Source: JAAYEA01 sp012689325 (GTDB lineage Bacteria; Chloroflexota; Anaerolineae; JAAYEA01). Taken from it: a stretch of 31,235 nt of DNA. The stretch spans positions 1-31,235 of the forward strand of contig DAITVZ010000063.1 of assembly GCA_036841525.1 (NCBI GenBank), given 5' to 3'. The notes beneath the pieces are model-generated. The model did not search any database. It was not told where the DNA came from and saw only the letters and a program-made list of their open reading frames with translations. Position 1 is the stretch's first letter; every line of letters starts with the position of its first letter. The position numbers were made by a program, and so were the translations under genes. This document shows, one piece after another, positions 15,056 through 24,110 of this stretch.

Positions 15056-15724
15056 ATGCCTATCCCCATGGTGTTGGCCTCGGCCTCGCCGCGGCGCCGC
15101 GAGCTGTTGGCCCTGCTCGACCGGCCGTTCCACGTCCTGGTGGCCGACGTGGACGAGCGCCCGTGGCCTGGCGAGCGCCCGTCCGAGATGGTGGCGCGGC
15201 TGAGCCTGGCCAAGGCGCAAGCCGTCGCGCAGCGCCGGCCGGGCGGCTGGGTCGTCGCCTCGGATACGGTGGTCGTCTTTGAGGGACAGCCGCTGGGCAA
15301 GCCCGCCCACGCCCAGGAGGCGGAGGCCATGTTGCGGCGGCTGCGGGGGGCGCCGCACGTGGTGTATAGCGGCATCGTCTTGTGGGATGGCGCCAGTGGC
15401 CGCTGCCTGGCCGACCTGGCCGAGACGACCGTCTGGATGCGCGCCTATGGCGAGCGCGAGCTGGCCGCTTATATCGCCAGCGGCGATCCGCTGGACAAGG
15501 CCGGCGCCTATGGCATTCAGAATCGCGACTTTCACCCCGTGGAACGTGTGGAGGGGTGCTATGCCAGCGTGATGGGCTTTCCGCTGTGTCACCTGTACCG
15601 CATGCTGGCGGCGTGGGGCGCGCCGCCGGTTCGCACCCCCGTCGCGGCCTGCCGGGCCTTTACCGGCCACGATTGCCAGGTATTCCCGGATATCCTGGGC
15701 GCCCGCGCGGCCGCAGGCGATTGA
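15056..15724 (+). CDS. maf: Maf nucleoside triphosphate pyrophosphatase
   Basis: Maf enzymes hydrolyse non-canonical or modified nucleotides (dTTP/UTP or m7GTP types) to monophosphates in the cytoplasm. This 222-aa protein has the N-terminal LASASPRRRELL, the catalytic SDTVV loop with VVFEGQPLGKP, and the C-terminal SGDPLDKAGAYGIQ motif. About 35 residues beyond the usual end (after MGFPLCHLYRMLAAWG) form an extension with two cysteines (ACRAFTGHDC) that the 190-200-aa family lacks. ATG 15056 follows AAAGGAAG; an internal second start is unlikely. The stop codon overlaps the -35 of the next promoter (15721-15726). Subfamily specificity (YhdE versus YceF) was not assigned. Confidence 0.93.
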   Translation: MPIPMVLASASPRRRELLALLDRPFHVLVADVDERPWPGERPSEMVARLSLAKAQAVAQRRPGGWVVASDTVVVFEGQPLGKPAHAQEAEAMLRRLRGAPHVVYSGIVLWDGASGRCLADLAETTVWMRAYGERELAAYIASGDPLDKAGAYGIQNRDFHPVERVEGCYASVMGFPLCHLYRMLAAWGAPPVRTPVAACRAFTGHDCQVFPDILGARAAAGD

Positions 15725-15749
15725 CAGCCTGCCCCAAGTGTGCTAGAGT
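15721..15749 (+). promoter_or_regulatory. Promoter for sugar isomerase gene
   Basis: TTGACA (15721-15726) overlaps the maf stop; 17 bases on is TAGAGT (15744-15749), preceded by TGC. Confidence 0.6.
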
Positions 15750-15813
15750 ACCCCCAAGCGTGCACAGAATGGGCTCGGCCGGCGATCGGCGCGCGAACAA
15801 GGAGGTGAGGGCG

Positions 15814-16776
15814 ATGCAAATCAACCATTCGGTGATCACAGGTTTCTTGGGCAAGCAAGTCGACCGCTTTACCGAATACCAGCCCTCGCGCAGCTTTCAG
15901 GAGCGCCTCGCCATGGCGCAGCGCATCCCCGGCCTGGACGGGCTGGAGGTGGTCTACCCCGTGGACTTTGATCAGGTGGCCCAGACCATTCGCTGGGTGC
16001 GCGAGTCCGGGTTGGGCGTCTCGGCGGTAAACCTCAACCTCAAGCAAGACCCTAAATGGCGGCGCGGCTCGCTCACCGCGGCGGACGCCAAGATCAGGGC
16101 CGACGCCGTGGCGGACATGCACACCGCCATGGACATCGCCGCCGAGATGGGCGCCCATCTGGTGACCTGCTGCCCGTTGATCGACGGCCACGACTATGCC
16201 TTCCAGATCGACTACGCGGAGCGCTGGCAGTGGCTGGTGGAGGGGGTGCGCGCGGGGGCCAAGCATCGCTCCGACGTGCGCGTGAGCATGGAGTACAAGA
16301 GCGCCGAGCCGCGCACGCGCACCATCCTGCCCGATGTGGGGCGCGCGCTGCACATGTGCCACCAGGTGGGGCTGGACAACGTGGGCGTGACCATGGACCT
16401 GGGTCACGCCTTTGCCGCTGCCGAGGCGCCGGCCGAGTCGCTTTCCCTGCTGGCCCAGGCCAATCGCCTCTTTTACGTGCATCTCAACGACAACCCCGGC
16501 GATTGGGATTGGGACATGCTTCCCGCGGCGGTGCACTTTTGGGATTTCGTCGAGACCTTCTATTATCTGAACAAGCTGAACTGGCAGGGGTGGTTCGCTT
16601 ACGATATCGTCACCAAGGATGGCAGCCCGGCCGATACCTTCGCCTCGGCCATCAAGATCGTGGATGCCATCGATGCGCTGGTGGCCAAGCTCGACCCGGC
16701 CAAGCTCCAGGCGCTGATCGCGGCGGGGATGCCCGCGCCGACCTTCGAGTACCTGGTCACGGCGCTGGTCAAGTAG
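15814..16776 (+). CDS. Sugar phosphate isomerase/epimerase-like TIM-barrel protein
   Basis: This 320-aa protein belongs to the xylose isomerase-like TIM-barrel superfamily (AP_endonuc_2). Metal ligands are visible as E160 in SMEYKS, D195 and H198 in TMDLGH, H223 in YVHLND and D264 in FAYDIV. Members isomerise or epimerise sugars and inososes (for example IolE, IolI, L-rhamnose isomerase-like enzymes); substrate cannot be told. The ATG at 15814 follows GGAGGT by 7 bases. iolB and uxaE lie downstream on the same strand, after a convergent tRNA, so a role in inositol or uronate breakdown fits. It has its own promoter overlapping maf. Confidence 0.85.
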   Translation: MQINHSVITGFLGKQVDRFTEYQPSRSFQERLAMAQRIPGLDGLEVVYPVDFDQVAQTIRWVRESGLGVSAVNLNLKQDPKWRRGSLTAADAKIRADAVADMHTAMDIAAEMGAHLVTCCPLIDGHDYAFQIDYAERWQWLVEGVRAGAKHRSDVRVSMEYKSAEPRTRTILPDVGRALHMCHQVGLDNVGVTMDLGHAFAAAEAPAESLSLLAQANRLFYVHLNDNPGDWDWDMLPAAVHFWDFVETFYYLNKLNWQGWFAYDIVTKDGSPADTFASAIKIVDAIDALVAKLDPAKLQALIAAGMPAPTFEYLVTALVK

Positions 16777-16783
16777 GGGAAAC

Positions 16784-16811
16784 GAAAAACAGCCCGCTGC
16801 GCGCTGGGCTG
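16784..16811 (-). terminator. Rho-independent terminator of the tRNA
   Basis: On the minus strand CAGCCC pairs with GGGCTG around a 10-base loop, followed directly by TTTTT. It is 12 bases past the tRNA 3' end. Confidence 0.82.
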
Positions 16812-16823
16812 CTGGGATATGAG

Positions 16824-16895
16824 TGGGCCTCCTCGGGTTCGAACCAAGGACCAACCGGTTATGAGCCGGCCGCTCTGCCGCTGAGCTAGAGGCCC
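16824..16895 (-). tRNA. tRNA with CAU anticodon (Met elongator or lysidine-type Ile2)
   Basis: The 72-base cloverleaf has acceptor GGGCCTC/GAGGCCC, D-arm region AGCTCAGCGGCAGAGC, anticodon arm GCCGG-CTCATAA-CCGGT, and a T-arm CTTGG-TTCGAAC-CCGAG, ending in discriminator A with no encoded CCA. The anticodon is CAU, so it is either elongator Met or an Ile2 tRNA modified by TilS to read AUA. It is not the initiator type, because the first acceptor pair is intact (G-C). It has its own promoter and terminator. Confidence 0.93.
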
Positions 16896-16909
16896 ATGGG
16901 ATGGCGCTC

Positions 16910-16938
16910 ATTGTAGCACAGCTAGAGGCTTTTGGCAA
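16910..16938 (-). promoter_or_regulatory. Promoter of the tRNA gene
   Basis: TTGCCA (16938-16933), 17 bases, then TACAAT (16915-16910), preceded by TGC. It ends 15 bases before the tRNA 5' end. Confidence 0.7.
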
Positions 16939-16997
16939 AACCGTAAAGCCTGGCCAGGGATGCTACGCAGGCATGATCATCAAATAGGGAGGAAGAA

Positions 16998-17825
16998 ATG
17001 CCTATCTCGTTCAAATCGCAGGGTTTCAAGGAAGGATACACCCCCATCGTGGGGCCAGAGAACAGCCCCTTGCAGTATATCTCGTTCGCCACGCTCCAAC
17101 TGCGCAAATCCAGCGCGCCATACACCGGCGAAACGGGCGGCAACGAGGTGGTGCTGGACCTCTTTGAGGGCAGCGCCGACGTCACGGTGGTGTTCGAGGG
17201 AAAGACGCTCGAGTACAAGAAGATCGGCGGGCGCAAAAGCATTTTCGACGGCCGGCCCACCCTCGTCTGCCTGCCGCCTCAGACCAAGTACACGGTCAAG
17301 GCGCTGAGCGACGCGCTGGATATCGGCGTCTCGTTGGGCCCCTCGCCCAGCGGGGGCAAGCCGGTGGTCATCGGGCCTGATGACAACATCACCCGGCTGA
17401 CCGGCAAGGGCAATTACCAGCGCCAGGTGCACTTGGGCACGGTGGAGACGGGCAAGACGATGCGGCTCATGGTCGGCGAGACCATCGGCCAGCAGGGCGC
17501 CTGGTCCAGCTATCCGCCCCACAAGCACGACGAGTCCGGCGGCGGCGAGGTTCCCCAGGAAGAGGTCTATTACTACAAGCTGCAGCCGAAGCAGGGCTTT
17601 GCCATCCAGGTGCTGTACGACAACCCGGGCAAGCCGGGGGGCCGGGATGACGCCTACATCGTCCGCGACGGCGATACCATGGCGCTGGACCACGGCTATC
17701 ACCCCGTGGCCTGCGCGCCGGGCTACCAGGTCGGTTACCTGTGGGTCCTTTACGCTCCCAGCGATGTCTATGGCTCCTGGAGCGACGACCCCAAGCACGC
17801 TTGGGTGAAGGAAGCGGTGGGATAA
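16998..17825 (+). CDS. iolB: 5-deoxy-glucuronate isomerase
   Basis: IolB converts 5-deoxy-D-glucuronate to 5-dehydro-2-deoxy-D-gluconate in myo-inositol catabolism. The 275-aa protein is a bicupin with metal ligands H175 and H177 in PPHKHDE, E188/E189 in QEEVYYYK and H235 in HGYHPV; SSYPPHKHDE and YYYKLQPKQGFAIQ are strongly family-like. The ATG at 16998 follows GGGAGGAAG. It is four bases upstream of uxaE, so the two are an operon. Other iol genes (iolC, D, E, G) are not in the window apart from the TIM-barrel protein. No clear promoter is seen upstream (16939-16997). Confidence 0.9.
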   Translation: MPISFKSQGFKEGYTPIVGPENSPLQYISFATLQLRKSSAPYTGETGGNEVVLDLFEGSADVTVVFEGKTLEYKKIGGRKSIFDGRPTLVCLPPQTKYTVKALSDALDIGVSLGPSPSGGKPVVIGPDDNITRLTGKGNYQRQVHLGTVETGKTMRLMVGETIGQQGAWSSYPPHKHDESGGGEVPQEEVYYYKLQPKQGFAIQVLYDNPGKPGGRDDAYIVRDGDTMALDHGYHPVACAPGYQVGYLWVLYAPSDVYGSWSDDPKHAWVKEAVG

Positions 17826-17829
17826 AGCC

Positions 17830-19395
17830 ATGATGACCATTCAAGAGTATTTCCGCAGCGGCAACGGCAAGGCCGACGAGTTCGCCTTGCCCGGCTGGGC
17901 CGCCGAGATCGGCCAGGCCACCGGGTGGACCGTCTATCCTCGCTCGGTGACGGCGCTCAGCAAGGCCGTCGTCTTTATGGGGCGGGAAAGCGGCGTGCGC
18001 GTGATGGGCTGCCTGTATCAGGCGGCCAGCGGCGTGGCCGATGCGCTGGCAGGACAGGTGCGCCAGGTCGCGTTGGGCAGCGTCCGGGTTCAGCTCAAGG
18101 CCTGCGCGCTGACCCACGAGAACGCCGTGGCGTTGCGGAGCCTCCTCCCCTTCACGGCGCCGATCGTGGTGGGGCTCAAGACCTCCGCGGGCTGCGGCGA
18201 CCGGCTGGGGCTGGCGACGCCCGGGCACATCCGCTCGGTGCGCGGCACCGGCCTGGTCCCCTTCTTTGCCCAGCAATCCATCCGCGAGATGACCCGCTCC
18301 GGGCGCACCCCCGAGATCGTGATGGACGATGCCTCTTGGGCCGTGTTCCAGGAGGGCTGGCGCGAGGGCTTTGGCTCCGACGCCGATCACCTCAAGACCT
18401 TCGAGGACATCGATATCTGCGCGGCGGCCGGGTTCACCCTGTATACCATCGACCCTGGCGCGCACGTGGACAACGCCGCCCACACGGACGACGTGCCCAC
18501 GCTCAAGGTCAAGTATAACGTGTTGCCGTGGTCGGTGCTGGAGACCACGCCCGAGGAGACGCTCCAGCGCTACGTAGGCCACGATTTCGTCCTGGGAGAT
18601 GGCCTTCGGATCACCATGAACGAGGAGCAGCTCTGGCGCGCGGCGGCCAAGTATGGCCGAGCCATCGCCCATACGGTGCGCATGGGCCGCCACGTGGCGG
18701 AGGCCATGGGCACGGCCCCTTCCGAGCTCGAGATCTCGGTGGATGAGACTGAGACGCCCACCGCGCCCCACGAGCATTTCTTTGTGGCCAGCGAGCTCAA
18801 GCGGCTCGGCCTGCGCTGGTCCAGCCTAGCGCCGCGCTACATCGGCCGCTTCGAAAAGGGCGTGGACTATATCGGTGACTTGGCCGCCTTCGAAGAGTCG
18901 ATCCGCTGGCACGCCGCCATCGCCCGCTATTGCGGCCCCTACAAGCTGAGCCTGCACTCGGGCTCGGACAAGTTCAGCATCTATCCGCTGGTGGTCAAAT
19001 ACACCGGCGACCTGGTGCACCTCAAGACCGCCGGGACCAGCTATCTGGAAGCGCTGCGCGCCATCGCTGGCCTGGACCCGGCGCTGTTTCGCGAGATTCT
19101 GGGCTTTGCCTTCGAGCGGTATGAAGAGGACAAGGCGTCTTATCACGTCTCCGCGGATCTGACCAAGGTGCCCAGGCCGGATAGCCTGGCCAACGGGGCC
19201 CTGGCTGGCGTGTTGGACCTGTTCGACGGGCGGCAGCTCTTGCACGTGACCTTTGGCTCGGTGCTCTTGGCGCGGACCGCCTCCGGCGGCTTTCGCTTCC
19301 GCGACCGCTTGCTGGCCGTGCTGGATGCCAACGAAGAAGCGCACTATGATGTGATCGAGGCGCACTTTGACAAGCATCTAGCGCCCTTTGCTTAA
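17830..19395 (+). CDS. uxaE: Tagaturonate epimerase family protein (UxaE)
   Basis: The 521-aa sequence fits the UxaE family (tagaturonate/fructuronate 3-epimerase), originally found in Thermotoga, where it converts D-tagaturonate to D-fructuronate in galacturonate breakdown. Recognisable stretches are GLKTSAGCGDRLGLATPGHI near residue 120, DIDICAAAGFTLYTIDPG, HVSADLTKVP and the metal-site-like SLHSGSDKFSIYP. It is somewhat longer than the ~480-aa Thermotoga protein. The ATG lies four bases after the iolB stop. Together with iolB this suggests a sugar-acid catabolic unit; since IolB also acts on a uronate-like molecule, UxaE here could have a related rather than identical substrate. It ends at a 16-bp hairpin. 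Confidence 0.85.
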   Translation: MMTIQEYFRSGNGKADEFALPGWAAEIGQATGWTVYPRSVTALSKAVVFMGRESGVRVMGCLYQAASGVADALAGQVRQVALGSVRVQLKACALTHENAVALRSLLPFTAPIVVGLKTSAGCGDRLGLATPGHIRSVRGTGLVPFFAQQSIREMTRSGRTPEIVMDDASWAVFQEGWREGFGSDADHLKTFEDIDICAAAGFTLYTIDPGAHVDNAAHTDDVPTLKVKYNVLPWSVLETTPEETLQRYVGHDFVLGDGLRITMNEEQLWRAAAKYGRAIAHTVRMGRHVAEAMGTAPSELEISVDETETPTAPHEHFFVASELKRLGLRWSSLAPRYIGRFEKGVDYIGDLAAFEESIRWHAAIARYCGPYKLSLHSGSDKFSIYPLVVKYTGDLVHLKTAGTSYLEALRAIAGLDPALFREILGFAFERYEEDKASYHVSADLTKVPRPDSLANGALAGVLDLFDGRQLLHVTFGSVLLARTASGGFRFRDRLLAVLDANEEAHYDVIEAHFDKHLAPFA

Positions 19396-19400
19396 CCAAT

Positions 19401-19437
19401 CGGGGCGAGGCTTCCCGTGTCGGGGAGCCTCGCCCCG
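19401..19437 (+). terminator. Strong GC hairpin after uxaE
   Basis: A 16-bp stem (19401-19416 with 19422-19437, one G-U pair) with a 5-base loop starts five bases after the stop codon. No U-tract follows. Confidence 0.7.
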
Positions 19438-19482
19438 CGGCGCGTCGGCGGGGACGGGGCGCCGCATTCGGGAGGTCAAGCC

Positions 19483-20859
19483 GTGGGGAACTATTTCGTT
19501 GCCCTGAAGGGGCCGCTGGCTGGCCAGGTCTTTCCCTTGCCTCCCGTGGCCACCGCCCTCGGCGCCGACCCCATGAACCATATCACCTGGCCGGACGAGG
19601 CGCTCGCCGCGCAACATGCCGTGGTGCGCTGGGACGGCCAACGGCATCACCTGGTGGACCTGGGCAGCGCCAGCGGGACGTGGGTGAATGGGCAGCGCCT
19701 CAGCGCCCCGCACGCCCTCCAGCCTGGCGACGAGTTGGCCCTCGGCGCCAGCCTCTTTCGCTTCGAGACCACTGCGTCCACGCGGCGCCTTCAGCCCGAG
19801 GATTTGTCTGCGGGCGCGACCGCGCCCCTGGCCGAGCAGGCCGCGGCGGCCGCGACAAGCTCCCAGCATGCGCTGGCCCTGCCGCCCATGGCGGCGCTGG
19901 TGGGCGCGGCGCTCCTGATGGCGGCGGTGCTGTTCCTGGTGGCCGCGCTACGGGATCGGTCGGCGGTCCCGACGCCGCTGCCGGCCACCCAGCCGGCGGA
20001 GCAGCAGTACCGCTCCCCCACGCCCGTGCAGGCGGCCGTCCCCACCCACACTGCCGTGCCGGAAAGCCGGCCGCGTTATTATCCGGCCCCGGTGCTGCTC
20101 AGCCCCGCCAATGGCGCCCAAGGCGCGGTGGTGCTGCTGCAATGGAGCTGGCCCGGCGCTTTGCAGGTGGACGAGTGGTATTCGGTGTGGGTATGGCGCG
20201 GCGACGAATCGCCGCGCAGCCTGGCCTGGACCAAAGAGCCCCAGATGGAGATCGGCGCGGGCCTTGCGTCCGGGACGTATGGCTGGCAGGTGGTGGTGGT
20301 GCAGGGCGTGATGCAGGGCCAGCATCAGCGGGACTTGAGCGCGCCCAGCGAGGTCCGGCAGTTTTCCATCCTGTCGCGCACGGCGACGCTCACGCCGCGG
20401 CCTACCTCCACGCACACCCCCACGCCCTCCGTCACCTCGACGGCCACCGCCACGCAGACGCCGGAGCCAGTGGTGCTCATGATCATCACCGGACGGGTCT
20501 ATGACGCACGCCTGGGCCCGGCCTCGCCCCTGCCCGGCGCCGAGGTCCGCGTTTATTTGGCGGAACACCGCGCCATCGTGCGCAGCGACGCGGCGGGGCA
20601 ATATCGCGCCGAGTTCCGGCTGCGCGGCCAGATCAGCGGGCAGCGGCTGGACCTGCTCGTCGCCATGCCCGGCTATGACCCTGGAGCGGAGCACGTGCTC
20701 CTGGGAAGCTATCCGCCCGCAAGCACCCAGACCTTGCTGGCGGATGTGGCGCTGGTCCGCTCGGCGACGCCGACGGCCACCTGGCTGCCGCCGACAGCAA
20801 CCCCCTCGCCGCCGCCCACCATGACCTCGATGCCGACTACCCTCACCCCCGCGCCCTGA
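19483..20859 (+). CDS. FHA-like domain membrane protein with Thr/Pro-rich linkers
   Basis: I start at GTG 19483, six bases after GGAGGT; the open frame back to 19417 lacks such a site. The 458-aa protein has an N-terminal FHA-like domain (about 8-95, ending LGSASGTWVNGQRL and LQPGDELALG), one transmembrane helix (about 134-155), an extracytoplasmic Fn3-like beta domain (about 200-310), a Thr/Pro-rich linker, a carboxypeptidase-regulatory-like beta domain (from ITGRVYDAR) and a Thr/Pro tail. FHA domains bind phosphothreonine through conserved G-R and S-R-x-x-H; here the equivalents read GADP and LAAQHA, so that site is mostly lost. It probably scaffolds on the cytoplasmic side of the membrane with an outward-facing part. 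The next gene, rex, has its own promoter. Confidence 0.83.
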   Translation: MGNYFVALKGPLAGQVFPLPPVATALGADPMNHITWPDEALAAQHAVVRWDGQRHHLVDLGSASGTWVNGQRLSAPHALQPGDELALGASLFRFETTASTRRLQPEDLSAGATAPLAEQAAAAATSSQHALALPPMAALVGAALLMAAVLFLVAALRDRSAVPTPLPATQPAEQQYRSPTPVQAAVPTHTAVPESRPRYYPAPVLLSPANGAQGAVVLLQWSWPGALQVDEWYSVWVWRGDESPRSLAWTKEPQMEIGAGLASGTYGWQVVVVQGVMQGQHQRDLSAPSEVRQFSILSRTATLTPRPTSTHTPTPSVTSTATATQTPEPVVLMIITGRVYDARLGPASPLPGAEVRVYLAEHRAIVRSDAAGQYRAEFRLRGQISGQRLDLLVAMPGYDPGAEHVLLGSYPPASTQTLLADVALVRSATPTATWLPPTATPSPPPTMTSMPTTLTPAP

Positions 20860-20884
20860 CTCGGGCGAGTTGCGCGGCGCGCCG

Positions 20885-20906
20885 ACTTGTGGTAAAATTC
20901 ACAAGT
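20885..20906 (+). promoter_or_regulatory. Rex operator over the rex promoter
   Basis: An inverted repeat ACTTGTG (20885-20891) and CACAAGT (20900-20906) with 8 bases between them resembles the Rex operator (TTGTG-A/T-rich-CACAA). TAAAAT (20893-20898), a good -10, lies inside it, with a weak TTGCGC 17 bases upstream. The start codon of rex is 64 bases on, so this is likely autoregulation by NADH/NAD+. Confidence 0.75.
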
Positions 20907-20969
20907 GATGTGGCCTGATGGGCGCGCCCCTCGCAGGTGCGCGACCAACGACAGGAGGCGGTCTGACTC

Positions 20970-21590
20970 TTGGATACCCCAGGCGTGGTTATTCAACGCT
21001 TGCCGTTGTACCTTCGCTGCGTCAAGGCGCTGCAGGAACAGGGCAAGCGCATCACTTCCTCGCAAGAAATGGCCGAGCATCTGGGCCTCAGCTCGGCGCA
21101 AATCCGCAAGGATCTCTCCCATTTCGGCGAGTTTGGCAAGCAGGGGATGGGCTATGATCTGGCCTATCTGCACGAGCAGCTCGAGCGCATCTTGCACCTC
21201 GATCGCCGCTGGGATATGGTGCTGGTGGGGGCCGGGGACCTGGGCCATGCCCTGATCCGGTCGGGCGACTTTGTGCAGCGCGGCTTTCGGATCGTGGCGG
21301 TGTTCGATGCCGACCCGCACAAGATCGGCCAGCCGCTGGGGCCGCTGGTCGTGCGGGACGTGGCTACCCTGTCGAGCAGCATCCGCGAGTTGGGGGCGCA
21401 GATCGCGATCCTGGCCGTGCCGGCGGGCGCCGCGCAAGAGGTCGCCAGCAAGCTGGCGGAGGCCGGCATCCGGGCGATCCTCAACTATGCGCCGGTCTCC
21501 CTCAATCTCCCGCCGGAGGTCCGGGTGGGCCATGTGGATCCCCTGGTGTTGTTGCAGAGCATGACTTATTATCTCTGCCCGGAGGGGTAG
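20970..21590 (+). CDS. rex: Redox-sensing transcriptional repressor Rex
   Basis: Rex represses fermentation and respiration genes while NAD+ is high, and releases DNA when NADH rises. The 206-aa protein has an N-terminal winged helix (IQRLPLYLRCVKALQEQGKR, SSQEMAEHLGLSSAQIRKDLSHFGEFGKQGMGY) and a Rossmann domain with VLVGAGDLGHAL (GxGxxG type). The length fits the family (~210). The start is TTG 20970, with AGGAGG 11 bases upstream, a rather long spacing; the internal GTG 20985 is a poorer choice. The gene stands alone between the FHA gene and the mreB terminator, with its own operator upstream. Confidence 0.95.
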   Translation: MDTPGVVIQRLPLYLRCVKALQEQGKRITSSQEMAEHLGLSSAQIRKDLSHFGEFGKQGMGYDLAYLHEQLERILHLDRRWDMVLVGAGDLGHALIRSGDFVQRGFRIVAVFDADPHKIGQPLGPLVVRDVATLSSSIRELGAQIAILAVPAGAAQEVASKLAEAGIRAILNYAPVSLNLPPEVRVGHVDPLVLLQSMTYYLCPEG

Positions 21591-21621
21591 GGAGCGCCAA
21601 CGCGCGCTCGCGCGAGCGAAC

Positions 21622-21671
21622 AAAAAAGCGGGGTATGGCCAGCCGCCAAAAGGCGGCGCCATACCCCGCTT
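21622..21671 (-). terminator. mreB/rex terminator, double-hairpin stem with U-tract
   Basis: A perfect 14-bp stem (21626-21639 with 21658-21671) encloses an inner 6-bp hairpin (GCCGCC/GGCGGC). On the minus strand a T6 run follows, making it an intrinsic terminator for mreB; it can also stop rex from the other side. Confidence 0.85.
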
Positions 21672-21683
21672 GTGCTAGCGGGT

Positions 21684-22688
<1,005 letters not shown>

Positions 22689-22778
22689 TCATCCTCCACA
22701 AATAAGCCCTGGCGGCGCTGCTGCGCTGAGGGGCGCTGAACGCCATGCGGCATCCGGTGCCGGGCGGGCTTGGCTCTG

Positions 22779-24035
22779 CTACGCTTGCACGCGCTTGATC
22801 ACCGCGCCCAGGCTCGCCAGCCGGGCCTCGATGCTCTCATATCCGCGGTCAATGTAATACACGTCGCTGATTTCGGTGATGCCCTCGGCGACCAGCCCGG
22901 CCAGCACCACGGCGGCGCCGGAGCGGATGTCCAGCGCGCGCACGCTGGTGCCTTGCAGCGGCGTGGGCCCCTGGATCACCGCGGTCTGCCCCTGGACGCG
23001 CACATGCGCCCCCATCTTGTGCAGTTCGCCCGTGTAGGCCAGGCGGCCATCGTACATGGTCTCATGGATAAAGCTCTCGCCTTTGGCCTGGGTCATCAGG
23101 GTGGCAAAGGGCGCCTGGCAATCGGTGGGAAAGCCCGGATATGGGAAGGTCCGTATGTCCACCGCCGATAGTCCGGCGCCGCGATTGGCGCTGTATAGCT
23201 CTTTCTCCGCCTGGACGACCGCTCCCGCCTCGATGAATTTGCTGGTCAGCGCGCCCAGGTACTGGCTCAACCGCTCGCGCAGGACCACCTGACCGCCCGT
23301 GACGATCGCCGCCAGGGCATACGTGGCGGCCTCCAGGCGATCGGGCATCACGCGATAGGAGACGCCATGCAGACGGTTCACGCCCTCGATCTGGATGATG
23401 CCCGTCCCCGCGCCCATGATGCAGGCGCCCATGGCGTTCAGGCAATTGGCCAGGTCCACCACTTCCGGCTCGACGGAGGCGTTCTCGATGGTGGTGGTTC
23501 CTTCGGCCAGGCAGGCGGCCATCAGCAGGTTCTCGGTGCCCGTATGGCTGGGATAGTCCAGCGTAAAGCGCTCGCCCTGCAAGCGGCCCGCCCGCATCAC
23601 GTAATTGCCGTTTTCCCTTTGCACGTCGGCGCCCATGTTCTGAAAGCCGCGCAGATCCACGCTGACCGGCCGCGTGCCGATGGAGCAGCCGCCGGGGTGG
23701 GGAGCCTGGGCCTCGCCAAAGCGGGCCAGCATGGGCCCGGCCACCAAAAAGCTGGCGCGGAACTTGCTGGCCAGCTCTGGATCGATCTGGTGCGACGTGA
23801 CGCCATCAGCCTGAAGGCCGAGCGTGTTGGCGCCTTCCCAATGGCTGCGCACGCCTAGCCGCTGGAGCACGTCCAGCATGACCTCCACATCTTCGATGTG
23901 AGGCACGTTTTCCAAAAAGCATTCGTCCGAGGTCAGCAAGGCAGCGGCCATGATCGGCAGCGCAGCGTTCTTGGCCCCTTTGACCCTTATCTCGCCATTG
24001 AGAGCATGGCCGCCTTCGATTACCAGCTTGTCCAT
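22779..24035 (-). CDS. murA: UDP-N-acetylglucosamine 1-carboxyvinyltransferase
   Basis: MurA transfers enolpyruvate from PEP to UDP-GlcNAc, the first committed step of peptidoglycan precursor synthesis in the cytoplasm. The 418-aa protein has K22 and N23 (VKGAKNAALPI), the catalytic C117 in HPGGCSIGTRPV, and the closing family segments FPTDCQAPFATLMTQAKG and GAAVVLAGLVAEG. Cys (not Asp) at 117 predicts sensitivity to fosfomycin. Length is usual. The ATG follows AAGGGG. It is between glgA and mreB in a single minus-strand run. Confidence 0.96.
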   Translation of the reverse strand: MDKLVIEGGHALNGEIRVKGAKNAALPIMAAALLTSDECFLENVPHIEDVEVMLDVLQRLGVRSHWEGANTLGLQADGVTSHQIDPELASKFRASFLVAGPMLARFGEAQAPHPGGCSIGTRPVSVDLRGFQNMGADVQRENGNYVMRAGRLQGERFTLDYPSHTGTENLLMAACLAEGTTTIENASVEPEVVDLANCLNAMGACIMGAGTGIIQIEGVNRLHGVSYRVMPDRLEAATYALAAIVTGGQVVLRERLSQYLGALTSKFIEAGAVVQAEKELYSANRGAGLSAVDIRTFPYPGFPTDCQAPFATLMTQAKGESFIHETMYDGRLAYTGELHKMGAHVRVQGQTAVIQGPTPLQGTSVRALDIRSGAAVVLAGLVAEGITEISDVYYIDRGYESIEARLASLGAVIKRVQA

Positions 24036-24110
24036 ATACCCCTTGCGAATATTCAGGCGAACGCCCCGCAGCGGCGCGCCCGATGGTGTGTCCCAATCAG
24101 CCGCCCCGAG

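Noticed and set aside
16824..16895. Initiator tRNA-Met
   Set aside because: Acceptor first pair is a normal G-C and the anticodon stem lacks the three G-C run of initiators.
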